A stretch of DNA of 16,703 nt from Bacillota bacterium (GCA_023399355.1 JAEWQC010000075.1:1-16703); one strand, 5' to 3'. Positions 5,043 through 12,600 are shown, counted from the stretch's first letter. Notes: generated from the letters alone by a model not told the origin. Made by a program: numbers and translations.

Positions 5043-7706
5043 ATGAACATTATCCTGCAAACAAATGACGGCAGCCATTATATATGTGCTGAAAACGGCG
5101 GTGGTACTACCATTACAGCCAACCGTGCAAATGCCCATGAGTGGGAAACCTTCGAGGTAATTGATTCGTTGAACTACGGCGGCAGAATATCGCTCAGAAC
5201 AAACGATGGAATTCATTATCTTTGCGCCGAAAACGGCGGTGGTTCCATCCTTGCAGCCAACCGCACGGATGCCAGCGAATGGGAAACTTTCCGCATCATC
5301 GGCCCAAATGGCAAGGCAGATGGTACACCCGTACAAAACACGGATAAAATAGCTCTTCAAACCTATGATGGCAGCCATTATATAAGCGCTGAAAATGGCG
5401 GCGGCGCAAATCTTGCTGCCAATTCTGAGGATGCCCATGAGTGGGAGACCTTTACCGTTTATATAACACAAACCGAAGTTTCTCTTCCGACCATTTCGCT
5501 TAAGACCTATGACGGCCTTCATTATCTTTGCGCCGAAAATGGCGGCGGTACCACCCTTGTTGCCAACAGGGCGGATGCCCATGAGTGGGAAACCCTGGAG
5601 GTGGACGGTCCATTGGTATATGGGGGCAGCATTTCTCTCAGAACCTATGACGGTATCCATTATCTTTGTGCCGAAAACGGCGGTGGTACTACTCTTGCTG
5701 CCGACCGTACAGATGCCCGCGAATGGGAAACCTTTCGTATCATCGGCCCCAATGGCAAAGCAGATGGTACTTCTGTTCAAAATGGTGATAAAATCTCTCT
5801 TCAAACCTATGATGGCACTCACTATATGTGTGCTGAAAACGGTGGTGGTACCACTCTTATTGCTGACCGCACAAGTCCCGGTGAATGGGAAACGTTTACG
5901 GTCAGTCTATCAGGGACTGTAATGCGCCATCTGGAAATAACGTTTCAAACTAATGACGGCACCCATTACCTGTGCGCTGAAAACGGCGGAGGAACCACCC
6001 TCGTTGCTGACCGCACAAGCGCTGGTGTATGGGAAACCTTCACGGTTGTCGGCTCATTGGTATACGGCGGCAAAATTTCGTTCAGGACCTATGATGGTCT
6101 TCACTTTCTGAGTGCAGAAAGCGGCGGCGGTATGACTCTTACTGCCGGCCGTAAAGATGTCCGTGAATGGGAGACCTTTCGCATCATCGGCCCCAATGGC
6201 AAAGCAGACGGTACTCCTGTGCAAACCGGAGATAAAATCTCTCTTCAAACTTACGACGGCAGTCATTATGTGTCTGCTGAAAACGGAGGCGGCACCACCC
6301 TTATTGCCGACCGGACAGATGCCCGTGAGTGGGAAACCTTCACCATCCGCCTCAAATATACTTCTGCAATTTTACCTGCCTTGAGAATTATCCATATTTC
6401 AGATACTCATTGTACCTCGTCTGATCGCACGCTTGACTTTGTAAACGGTCAACTGGTCGAGGATTATCAGAACAGCGAAATAAAAACCAATGACATCGCC
6501 AATTTTCTTATCAATAATAAAGCAAATCTGGGCACAAAAACGATAGTTTTAACCGGTGATCTCACTGACAGTGGAGATGATCAGGATTTTACCCATGAAA
6601 AGCGAGGGGTGCTTCAGTTCATACAAAAATTAACTGCAGCAGGTTTTGAAATATTTTCAGTTCCGGGCAATCATGACTACAACTTCGAAGGGAACAAATT
6701 TTCAACAACAGACGCGGAATCGCGCCGCAACAGATTCATTCTGCATATTACCCCGCAATACGCCATACAACCGAAATATCCGCATATAGAGGATATCACG
6801 GACAGTACCGGTATAAAAACCGGGCGTATTATTCTGCTGGATTCCATGCAGGAGGAATTGGACGGGAATACCGACAACAGCCTTGCCCAGGGAACATTGG
6901 GAGATAAGCAGCTATATGGCGATGGCAAAATAAAGGGACTAAAAGCTGCAGTTGAGGAATATCAGAACGACCGGAAAAACGGGAAAAAACTTATCGTTGC
7001 TCTTCATCATTCTCCTTTTAGTACGGGCGAAGACGGTTGGTTGTCCGACCGTGACAAGTTTCTGGATATCCTTTATGATAAAAGTAAAAATGTATCTCTT
7101 GTTGATTCCCTGCTGTTCGGTCATACGACCCCACCAAATGTGTACCAGGAGGACTTTCCTACTGAAGAAAATCAATTAAGAATGCCGGTAAATTCTATAA
7201 ACTGTGAAAACCTGGAAAAAATGAATACAACCTATCCCGTTACAGTGCTGGATCTGACACGTCACCAGAAAAAAGTGTTTTACACCGATACCTCAACATG
7301 GGAACCGGTTTCCGATTGTACTGCGCACACGTCCGGCTGCGCTGCCGAGGCTTGCGGAGAAAAAATCGGGGCATGTCTCCCTGTAACCTGCGAAGCCCAG
7401 GCAGTCGGCTGTGCTGCCGAGGCATGCGGCGGCAAAGTCAACGGCTGTGTATCGGATGGCTGTGCTGCTCAAGCAAATGGCTGTGCTGCTCATGCCTGTG
7501 CTGCTGATGCCGACATTTGCGCAGCGCAAGGCTGCGCCGGAAACGCAGGATGCGGTATCGATGCGTGCCCGGCAAATTTGGGCGTTTATGCGGCACAGGG
7601 TTGTGCCGGAAAAGCCTGTGCCGTTGATGTATCCGCTCCCTGCGCAGCGGACGGCCAGGTTGGTCCCTGTGCAGTGGATATACCGTACTGCCCGTTTGTA
7701 CTATAA
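5043..7706 (+). CDS. three beta-trefoils + calcineurin-like phosphoesterase + Cys-repeat tail; candidate radical SAM substrate
   Basis: An 887-residue protein with three parts. Residues 3-437 are nine copies of a fascin-like beta-trefoil subrepeat (pattern T-Y/N-D-G-x-H-Y ... AENGGG ... WETF), grouped as three 148-residue trefoils; such domains bind sugars or proteins. Residues 447-747 are a calcineurin-like metallophosphoesterase with metal-ligand motifs DTH (D454, H456), GD (505-506), GNHD (542-545), HH (655-656) and GHT (693-695); the usual GHxH ends here as GHTT, so the last His is missing. Residues 759-887 are an Ala/Gly/Cys-rich tail with 20 cysteines in a 12-residue rhythm. There is no signal peptide or membrane segment, so it should be cytoplasmic. 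The radical SAM gene starts 112 bases downstream on the same strand. The inference is that the tail is the modified core and the rest a giant leader or carrier; a metal-binding tail is the main alternative. Confidence 0.9.
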   Translation: MNIILQTNDGSHYICAENGGGTTITANRANAHEWETFEVIDSLNYGGRISLRTNDGIHYLCAENGGGSILAANRTDASEWETFRIIGPNGKADGTPVQNTDKIALQTYDGSHYISAENGGGANLAANSEDAHEWETFTVYITQTEVSLPTISLKTYDGLHYLCAENGGGTTLVANRADAHEWETLEVDGPLVYGGSISLRTYDGIHYLCAENGGGTTLAADRTDAREWETFRIIGPNGKADGTSVQNGDKISLQTYDGTHYMCAENGGGTTLIADRTSPGEWETFTVSLSGTVMRHLEITFQTNDGTHYLCAENGGGTTLVADRTSAGVWETFTVVGSLVYGGKISFRTYDGLHFLSAESGGGMTLTAGRKDVREWETFRIIGPNGKADGTPVQTGDKISLQTYDGSHYVSAENGGGTTLIADRTDAREWETFTIRLKYTSAILPALRIIHISDTHCTSSDRTLDFVNGQLVEDYQNSEIKTNDIANFLINNKANLGTKTIVLTGDLTDSGDDQDFTHEKRGVLQFIQKLTAAGFEIFSVPGNHDYNFEGNKFSTTDAESRRNRFILHITPQYAIQPKYPHIEDITDSTGIKTGRIILLDSMQEELDGNTDNSLAQGTLGDKQLYGDGKIKGLKAAVEEYQNDRKNGKKLIVALHHSPFSTGEDGWLSDRDKFLDILYDKSKNVSLVDSLLFGHTTPPNVYQEDFPTEENQLRMPVNSINCENLEKMNTTYPVTVLDLTRHQKKVFYTDTSTWEPVSDCTAHTSGCAAEACGEKIGACLPVTCEAQAVGCAAEACGGKVNGCVSDGCAAQANGCAAHACAADADICAAQGCAGNAGCGIDACPANLGVYAAQGCAGKACAVDVSAPCAADGQVGPCAVDIPYCPFVL
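5049..6353 (+). repeat. nine coding subrepeats in three 444-bp units
   Basis: Equivalent positions in the three large units, such as the codons for IIGPNGKADGT, fall at 5295, 5739 and 6183, exactly 444 bases (148 codons) apart. Within each unit three subrepeats differ in their linkers: the first ends in YGG, the second in GPNGKADGT-VQ, the third in TFTV or TFTI. Nucleotide identity between units is high, indicating two tandem duplications of a whole trefoil. Most subrepeats have Cys before AENGGG, but three have Ser there. Confidence 0.9.
7317..7703 (+). repeat. Cys-rich tail encoded by degenerate 36-bp repeats
   Basis: This codes for residues 759-887. Cys positions are 759, 766, 771, 778, 783, 790, 795, 802, 807, 814, 819, 826, 831, 837, 842, 854, 859, 867, 876 and 883. 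From 759 to 831 the steps alternate 7 and 5 without exception, giving six 12-residue (36-bp) units. GGCTGTGCTGC recurs in the DNA. At 849, where the rhythm predicts Cys, the codon is TAT (Tyr), one base from TGT. The last part, after 854, relaxes to steps of 5, 8, 9 and 7. Confidence 0.92.
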
Positions 7707-7807
7707 TCAGACGCACTCTGTTATGTCGATCCGCTAACCGGATCAAAGATGAAAGAAATGGATTTGTAAATTAAGAAACAGGTTCATTATAAATTACATT
7801 TATTAAA

Positions 7808-7813
7808 TGAGGT
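7808..7813 (+). promoter_or_regulatory. ribosome binding site deciding the radical SAM start
   Basis: TGAGGT lies five bases before the ATG at 7819 and overlaps the alternative upstream ATG at 7807, which has only AT-rich sequence before it. The downstream ATG is therefore preferred. Confidence 0.65.
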
Positions 7814-7818
7814 CGATC

Positions 7819-9240
7819 ATGAAGATACAGTCGGCAGATACCGCTTTGGACCCCCAGGCCCACATTTACCAGACAAAATCCGGACCAGACTCACGGTATG
7901 TTTATTCACGATTCAATGTTGTGGTTGATAGCGGAGATGGAAGAAATGTAATTTATAATTCGGCAAGCCATATTCTATCCGTACTTAGTCCTGATGAAAC
8001 AAAATTCTATTTTGAAATGCCGCATAAGACTGGGCAGGAACTTTCACCGGATGAGCACGGAATATTGGATCATTTATTAATTAATAACTTTGCAGTACCG
8101 GCAGATATTGACGAATTGGATCCGGTCCGGGAACGCTATATGCAGCACCGTACTTCTGCTGAGGGTTTGACATTGACCATTGCGCCGACTCTGAACTGCA
8201 ATTTCAACTGCCGCTATTGCTATCAGGGAATCGACAAGGATCAGCTTGTAATGTCCCCCCGGACGCAGGAAAAGACCATCAGCTATATTCAGCAACTCAC
8301 ACAACCCGGATCCGGCATAAAAAGTCTCAGTATGACCTGGTTCGGCGGAGAACCCTTATTAGGCTTGTCCGCCGTCAAATATATCTCCGACAGGATTATA
8401 GCCTGGTGTGACCGGCGGAAGCTCGGTTATTCCGCAATGATGATTACCAATGGTTACCTTTTGAATTTAAAAACAATTGGAGAATTGTATGTCCGAAAAG
8501 TCCGGACAATTCAGGTTACATTGGATGGGGATCGGGAAATGCACAATCGCATCCGGTACCTCAAGCATGCTGAATCCCCGACTTTCGACCATATCGTTGA
8601 AAACATAAAGTTGTATTCAAAAGAATATCCCATTCAAACCAACATCCGGGTAAACCTTGATCAGAATAATGCCGGCTCTGCCGATAAATTGATCGAGCAG
8701 TTGGCAGAGGCTGGTCTGGGGCATAAAAACATCAGTATTTATTTTGCTCCTATTGTCTCCTCAACCACCGCATGCCGCTCTGTTTGCGACGATACCCTGG
8801 ATTTGCAGCAGTATGCAGAGATTGAATATGCTTTGTTTCTAGCCTGCGAACAGGCCGGTTTTGTCAAAGCAAGCCTGCCGCCGCGCTTCATGAGTGTCTG
8901 CGGAGCAGCAAAGCAACATGGCTCGGTTATTGTGGCTAACGGAGATATTCATAAATGCTGGGAAACTGTATCCTTCTCAAACCGGCGGACTGGACATCTC
9001 AGTCATGCATCGTCACCCGACGACATGGCTAATGATGCCCTGTGGAACGACTTTAACCCATTCAATATCCCGGAATGCAGAAATTGTGAAATTCTTCCCA
9101 ATTGCGCAGGCTTTTGCGCGTATAAGTTTATTTACAACAGTGAGTTTGCAGGCAAGTCAGGACATTTGCCATGTCCAAGCCTGAAATTCAATATCCGCAA
9201 TAAAGTACTGCACTATGCAAAAAGCCATCAGATGTTGTAG
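7819..9240 (+). CDS. radical SAM/SPASM peptide (protein) maturase
   Basis: A 473-residue radical SAM enzyme that would cleave S-adenosylmethionine to a 5'-deoxyadenosyl radical and use it to modify a peptide or protein. Residues 1-115 form an N-terminal domain that may bind substrate (RRE-like role, inferred). The radical SAM core has C127-x3-C131-x2-C134 for the first [4Fe-4S] cluster, WFGGEP at 174-179 for SAM binding, and TLDG at 234-237. The C-terminal SPASM domain has the full seven-Cys pattern: C361, G375-x4-C380, C420-x2-C423-x5-C429-x3-C433 and C452, which hold two auxiliary clusters. This class includes sactipeptide and ranthipeptide maturases that make thioethers at cysteines. The adjacent Cys-repeat protein is the obvious candidate substrate and the 86-residue protein 55 bases downstream a possible partner. 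The exact subfamily cannot be assigned without a search. Confidence 0.96.
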   Translation: MKIQSADTALDPQAHIYQTKSGPDSRYVYSRFNVVVDSGDGRNVIYNSASHILSVLSPDETKFYFEMPHKTGQELSPDEHGILDHLLINNFAVPADIDELDPVRERYMQHRTSAEGLTLTIAPTLNCNFNCRYCYQGIDKDQLVMSPRTQEKTISYIQQLTQPGSGIKSLSMTWFGGEPLLGLSAVKYISDRIIAWCDRRKLGYSAMMITNGYLLNLKTIGELYVRKVRTIQVTLDGDREMHNRIRYLKHAESPTFDHIVENIKLYSKEYPIQTNIRVNLDQNNAGSADKLIEQLAEAGLGHKNISIYFAPIVSSTTACRSVCDDTLDLQQYAEIEYALFLACEQAGFVKASLPPRFMSVCGAAKQHGSVIVANGDIHKCWETVSFSNRRTGHLSHASSPDDMANDALWNDFNPFNIPECRNCEILPNCAGFCAYKFIYNSEFAGKSGHLPCPSLKFNIRNKVLHYAKSHQML

Positions 9241-9295
9241 AATGTGGCTCAGACCGTGATGAAGGTTAATAACATTCCTGGAGGTAATCGCTGCT

Positions 9296-9556
9296 ATGCA
9301 AAGCACGAGTTTTTCACACATACACGGCTATACGAACAGCTCGCTGGACAACTCCATCCGTGCCTTTCTGACCAATGGGCAAGTCGCTGCCTTTTCGTTT
9401 ACGCCCCAAGGTGTTAAGGGTCATCTTCGGGGACAGGAGCTGATTCTTCCTCAACAATTGCGCCACATTGCCAACGCGTCAAGCTTGACGGCATTTTTAA
9501 AAACCTGCCGGCTAAGTGTTGACAATCGGCTGCTGCTGTTGCACCCTCGCAGGTAG
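9296..9556 (+). CDS. hypothetical 86-residue protein, third gene of the radical SAM cluster
   Basis: I do not recognise this protein. It begins 55 bases after the radical SAM stop, on the same strand, with a strong GGAGGT (9280-9285) and a ten-base spacer, so it is likely translated and co-transcribed. The 86 residues contain one Cys, no membrane segment and no signal peptide; the middle (FTPQGVKGHLRGQELILP) looks like a small folded domain, and the end is basic and hydrophobic. Its position suggests a small accessory such as a substrate-recognition protein, a regulator or a second substrate. Its base composition is similar to the two preceding genes. Confidence 0.7.
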   Translation: MQSTSFSHIHGYTNSSLDNSIRAFLTNGQVAAFSFTPQGVKGHLRGQELILPQQLRHIANASSLTAFLKTCRLSVDNRLLLLHPRR

Positions 9557-9623
9557 ACCTGCGAAAGCTTTCCGGAGAATGCAGGGCGAAAGTCCCGGGG
9601 ATTAGTAAAGACTTGCCTTTCGC
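9547..9623. terminator. hairpins between convergent genes, possible weak terminator
   Basis: A palindrome over the stop codon of the preceding gene (9548-9554 with 9557-9563, CGCAGGT/ACCTGCG) and a second stem (9586-9592 with 9617-9623, GCGAAAG/CTTTCGC) lie between the convergent 86-residue gene and the GTPase-nuclease gene. Neither is followed by a clear T-tract, so termination here is only plausible. Confidence 0.35.
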
Positions 9624-9633
9624 TATAAAGTAG

Positions 9634-12282
9634 CTACTTATCCTTCTCTTCCTCTAGAAATTCTTCCATCTGTTGTTTTGTTTTTGTAGACAATGCATCT
9701 TCTAGATAATTACGATTTATTGGCTGTTTTTTCTGATAGGCCTGAAGAACTTCTTCATTTGTCCTTTCCATTTCTTCCTTCAGCTCTCTGGCAGACAATA
9801 AGGCACAGCCTGAACCCCTGATAATAACCTGCTGCAAGCCATCTGAAGTTGCAACTGTGATATCATACTTTTCCTGATTGTCATGGGCAAATCTTTCAAT
9901 AAAATGGTCTGCCGTTTGTGCCTCCCGGGTATACACCACATGAATGTTTTCGTATTCGAATGCTTCCTCCTGATGCCCCTGGACGCGATAGGCATCAAAA
10001 ACAGCGATTATCCTGCATTTTCGAATACCCTGATATTTACTGAGCTCATCAAGCAGTTTTAATCGTGCACCCTCCATGTTCTCTTCTGCAAGCTCTTTTA
10101 AATCAAGCCATGCAAATATAACGTTATAACCGTCTACAAGAAGATACTCCTCTTTGGCTTCTTTCAATCTGCCAGTATAGACTGTTGGGTTATAATAACT
10201 TTCTACGATTGTTTTTCGTTTTTGCCAACCGGATTTTTTCCCTTGATTCGCATAATAGGTCCGTTGAAAGATTCTTTCGACCTCCTCCGGTTCAATCCAC
10301 TTTTCCTCTGTATGGGAAGATTTGTTTTCTGCTTCTTCCAATAAACCATCTTTTTTTTGAAAGCAGCTTTCTACATGCATATGGTTCTTCACTTCATCCC
10401 AGTTCACCAAAAAGCTGGTGCCATTTGCACAAAATACCGACCCTGTTGGATTCCCCAAGTCTCTTTCCGAATCGTAGCCCATCCTTTCCATGACCTCTTC
10501 GGTATTATGACAGGGTTCGTACCCCTTCAGGCTGCAAAAGAGCCTGCCAAGTCCCTTGGTATAGGAAGTCACCTCTTTCTGGTAATTCATCATGGTAACA
10601 ACAGGAGCGCTTCCTGCTAGAACTGCCGTTTCATCTTCCATTCGCAAAATCCGGCATGTCCCATACATTTTCTCAATATCAGTCATCGCACGCCCTACCA
10701 TTTTCTCCGGCAGTTCCAGATGAAAGGCATAGTATGGTTCCAGCAATATGGATTCCGCTTCCTTCAAGCCCTGTCGAACTGCACGCCAGGCAGCCTCTCT
10801 GAAGTCGCCGCCTTCCGTATGCTTGATATGCGCCCGGCCTGACACTAAAGTAATTGTCATATCCGTAATTGCCGATCCTGTAAGAACCCCTTTATGAACC
10901 TTTTCTTCAAGATGAGACAATATCAAGTTTTTCCAGCTTTTACCCAGGATATCCTCGCTGCAATCCGCTTTAAACTGAAGGCCGCTTCTCCGCTCCCCCG
11001 GTTCCAGCAACAGGTGAACCTCCGCATAATGCCGCAAGGGCTCGAAGTGCCCTACCCCTTCTACGATATTTGCAATCGTCTCTTTAAAAACAATCCGGCC
11101 GCAATCGAAGGATACTCCAACACCGAACCGGCTTTGTATCATACTTTGCAGTATTTCAATCTGTACCTCGCCCATCATCCTGACCTGGATTTCTTTAAGC
11201 TGCTCATTCCAAACGATGTGAAGCTCCGGGTCTTCTTCTTCGATTTGGCGCAGTTTCGGAAGCATCCCTCTCGGGTCACAGCCTTCCGGCAACATGATCT
11301 GATAGGACAATACCGGTTCCAATACGGGTGTGTTTGAAGCTTCTTCCCCTCCCAAACCCTCTCCCGGTCTTGTTTGACTCAGTCCCGTTACTGCACATAC
11401 GGAACCTGCTTCCGCCTCATTCACCGCTTCAAATTTCTGTCCTGAATAGAACCGGATCTGATTGACCTTTTCTTCCCAGACACCATTGGTCAAAATATCT
11501 CTTACCTTGAGGCTTCCGCCGGTAATTTTCATATAGGTAAGGCGGTTCCCCTGCTCGTCCCTGCCGATTTTATATATTTTAGCTCCAAATTCATCCGGAT
11601 AGGAAGGAATCGCGGCATACTTCACAATTCCCTGCATAAATGCCTCAACCCCATCCAGTTTTAAAGCTGCTCCAAAAAAGCACGGAAATACCTTTCGTTC
11701 CCTGATCGCTTCTTGTAGCAGTGGGATTTCAACCTGTCCTGTTTTCAGGCAGGCTTCCATCAATGCTTCATCACACATGGCCAATTGGTCGCAAAAGTCC
11801 TCTGTCTCACCTTGTCCAAATTCAATGCAGCTGTCCCCCAACTGTTTTTTTAATTGCTTCATTATGTTTTCTTTATCCGTCCCATTTTGATCCATTTTAT
11901 TGACGAATACAAAAACCGGTATCCGATAGATGTCCAGCAAACGCCATAAGGTTTTCGTATGCCCCTGAACGCCATCTGCTCCGCTTATCACTAAAATGGC
12001 ATAGTCCAGTACCTGAAGTGTTCTCTCCATTTCAGTTGAAAAATCCGCATGACCCGGGGTATCCAATAAGGTGATCTGCGTATCAGCCACTTTAAGCACG
12101 GCCTGTTTGGAGAAAATCGTAATCCCTCTTGCTCTTTCCAGTTCATAGTTATCCAAATAGGCGTCCTTATTGTCCACCCTTCCCAATTTTCGTATTTTGC
12201 CGCTCAGATAAAGAAAGCTCTCTGACAGAGTTGTCTTACCTGCATCTACGTGTGCCAATATTCCAATGACCAAATTTTTCAT
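9634..12282 (-). CDS. EF-G/TetM-like ribosomal GTPase fused to a YacP/Rae1-type RNase domain
   Basis: An 882-residue fusion. Residues 1 to about 230 are a translational GTPase domain: G1 AHVDAGKTT (10-18), G2 RGITI (52-56), DTPGH (74-78) and NKMD (128-131). Beta-barrel and EF-G domains III-V follow, ending near residue 635 with the YTKGLG region (574-579) typical of ribosomal protection proteins such as TetM and TetO. After a charged linker, residues 713-850 form an NYN/PIN nuclease like B. subtilis YacP (Rae1), which cleaves mRNA in the ribosomal A site: VDGYN (D717), FDAYR (D763), TADHFIE (D792), SDG (D814) and the terminal ARELKEE motif. TetM is about 640 residues, so the extra 240 are the fusion. 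The protein probably acts on the ribosome; it should not be called a tetracycline resistance gene on this evidence. It is transcribed towards the radical SAM cluster. Confidence 0.93.
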   Translation of the reverse strand: MKNLVIGILAHVDAGKTTLSESFLYLSGKIRKLGRVDNKDAYLDNYELERARGITIFSKQAVLKVADTQITLLDTPGHADFSTEMERTLQVLDYAILVISGADGVQGHTKTLWRLLDIYRIPVFVFVNKMDQNGTDKENIMKQLKKQLGDSCIEFGQGETEDFCDQLAMCDEALMEACLKTGQVEIPLLQEAIRERKVFPCFFGAALKLDGVEAFMQGIVKYAAIPSYPDEFGAKIYKIGRDEQGNRLTYMKITGGSLKVRDILTNGVWEEKVNQIRFYSGQKFEAVNEAEAGSVCAVTGLSQTRPGEGLGGEEASNTPVLEPVLSYQIMLPEGCDPRGMLPKLRQIEEEDPELHIVWNEQLKEIQVRMMGEVQIEILQSMIQSRFGVGVSFDCGRIVFKETIANIVEGVGHFEPLRHYAEVHLLLEPGERRSGLQFKADCSEDILGKSWKNLILSHLEEKVHKGVLTGSAITDMTITLVSGRAHIKHTEGGDFREAAWRAVRQGLKEAESILLEPYYAFHLELPEKMVGRAMTDIEKMYGTCRILRMEDETAVLAGSAPVVTMMNYQKEVTSYTKGLGRLFCSLKGYEPCHNTEEVMERMGYDSERDLGNPTGSVFCANGTSFLVNWDEVKNHMHVESCFQKKDGLLEEAENKSSHTEEKWIEPEEVERIFQRTYYANQGKKSGWQKRKTIVESYYNPTVYTGRLKEAKEEYLLVDGYNVIFAWLDLKELAEENMEGARLKLLDELSKYQGIRKCRIIAVFDAYRVQGHQEEAFEYENIHVVYTREAQTADHFIERFAHDNQEKYDITVATSDGLQQVIIRGSGCALLSARELKEEMERTNEEVLQAYQKKQPINRNYLEDALSTKTKQQMEEFLEEEKDK

Positions 12283-12317
12283 TATCCGTGTTAAATCCTT
12301 TACCTGTCGATAGATAT

Positions 12318-12346
12318 ATCATACCAGTAAGTCGGAAATCTAACAA
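12318..12346 (-). promoter_or_regulatory. candidate promoter of the GTPase-nuclease gene
   Basis: On the minus strand TTGTTA (12341-12346) is followed after 17 bases by TATGAT (12318-12323, five of six matches to -10). Transcription would begin about 28 bases before the ATG at 12282. The ribosome binding site is poor: AAGGA (12296-12300) is 13 bases from the start. Confidence 0.5.
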
Positions 12347-12600
12347 ATCACATGTTATGACCTATCGGCAACAAAGTTGGGAACAGAATGCCTGTCTTTG
12401 TTGAAGTATTTCTATAATGGGTCAAATTGAGATTTGAAAAAGAAGATGCCACGCTGTATAATCTGAAATGTGAGCTGCCTGCCAGTAACCACAAATCAAT
12501 ACATATGAGACACCTGATATGAAATAGGCCTGTATAGTGACAGAATGCTTTCCAAATACTCGACATTTAAAGGTGACCTCCTTAGTTGAAGGGATAGACC
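12347..12600. other. intergenic region with traces of a decayed reading frame
   Basis: No intact gene is supported. On the plus strand a coding-like stretch can be followed through stops and a frame change: PIGNKVGNRMPVFVEVFL, a stop, WVKLRFEKEDATLYNLKCEL and onward, then in another frame EIGLYSDRMLSKYSTFKGDL. A minus-strand 72-codon frame (12348-12566) has a good AAGGAGG before its ATG, but its product looks unlike a folded protein. The region must also hold the promoter of the AraC-type gene, which I could not locate with confidence. Confidence 0.35.

Noticed and set aside
5025..5822. 265-codon minus-strand open frame over the trefoil repeats
   Set aside because: It is the antisense shadow of repetitive coding sequence; the plus-strand frame has a ribosome binding site and clear domain motifs.
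5049..6353. CRISPR array or non-coding tandem repeats
   Set aside because: The repeats are translated in one continuous frame, are long (about 130-150 bases per subrepeat), and lack short identical repeats with unique spacers.
5049..6353. WETF motifs as chemoreceptor-type NWETF tethers
   Set aside because: They recur at a fixed position in each trefoil subrepeat and are part of that fold; the resemblance to the receptor pentapeptide is coincidental.
7317..7703. Metallothionein or secreted disulfide-rich domain
   Set aside because: Not excluded, but the spacing is wider than the CxC/CxxC of metallothioneins, there is no signal peptide, and the radical SAM neighbour offers a better explanation.
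7240..7746. Alternative open frames on both strands over the Cys tail
   Set aside because: They arise because the GC-rich repeated DNA lacks stops in several frames; they have no ribosome binding sites and arginine-rich implausible products.
9634..12282. Tetracycline resistance gene (tetM-like)
   Set aside because: The GTPase part is related to ribosomal protection proteins, but the protein is 240 residues longer with a nuclease domain, and nothing in the sequence shows that it confers resistance.
12348..12566. 72-codon minus-strand open frame preceded by AAGGAGG
   Set aside because: The ribosome binding site is good, but the product has no recognisable pattern and an overlapping frame is equally open; kept only as a note in the intergenic entry.
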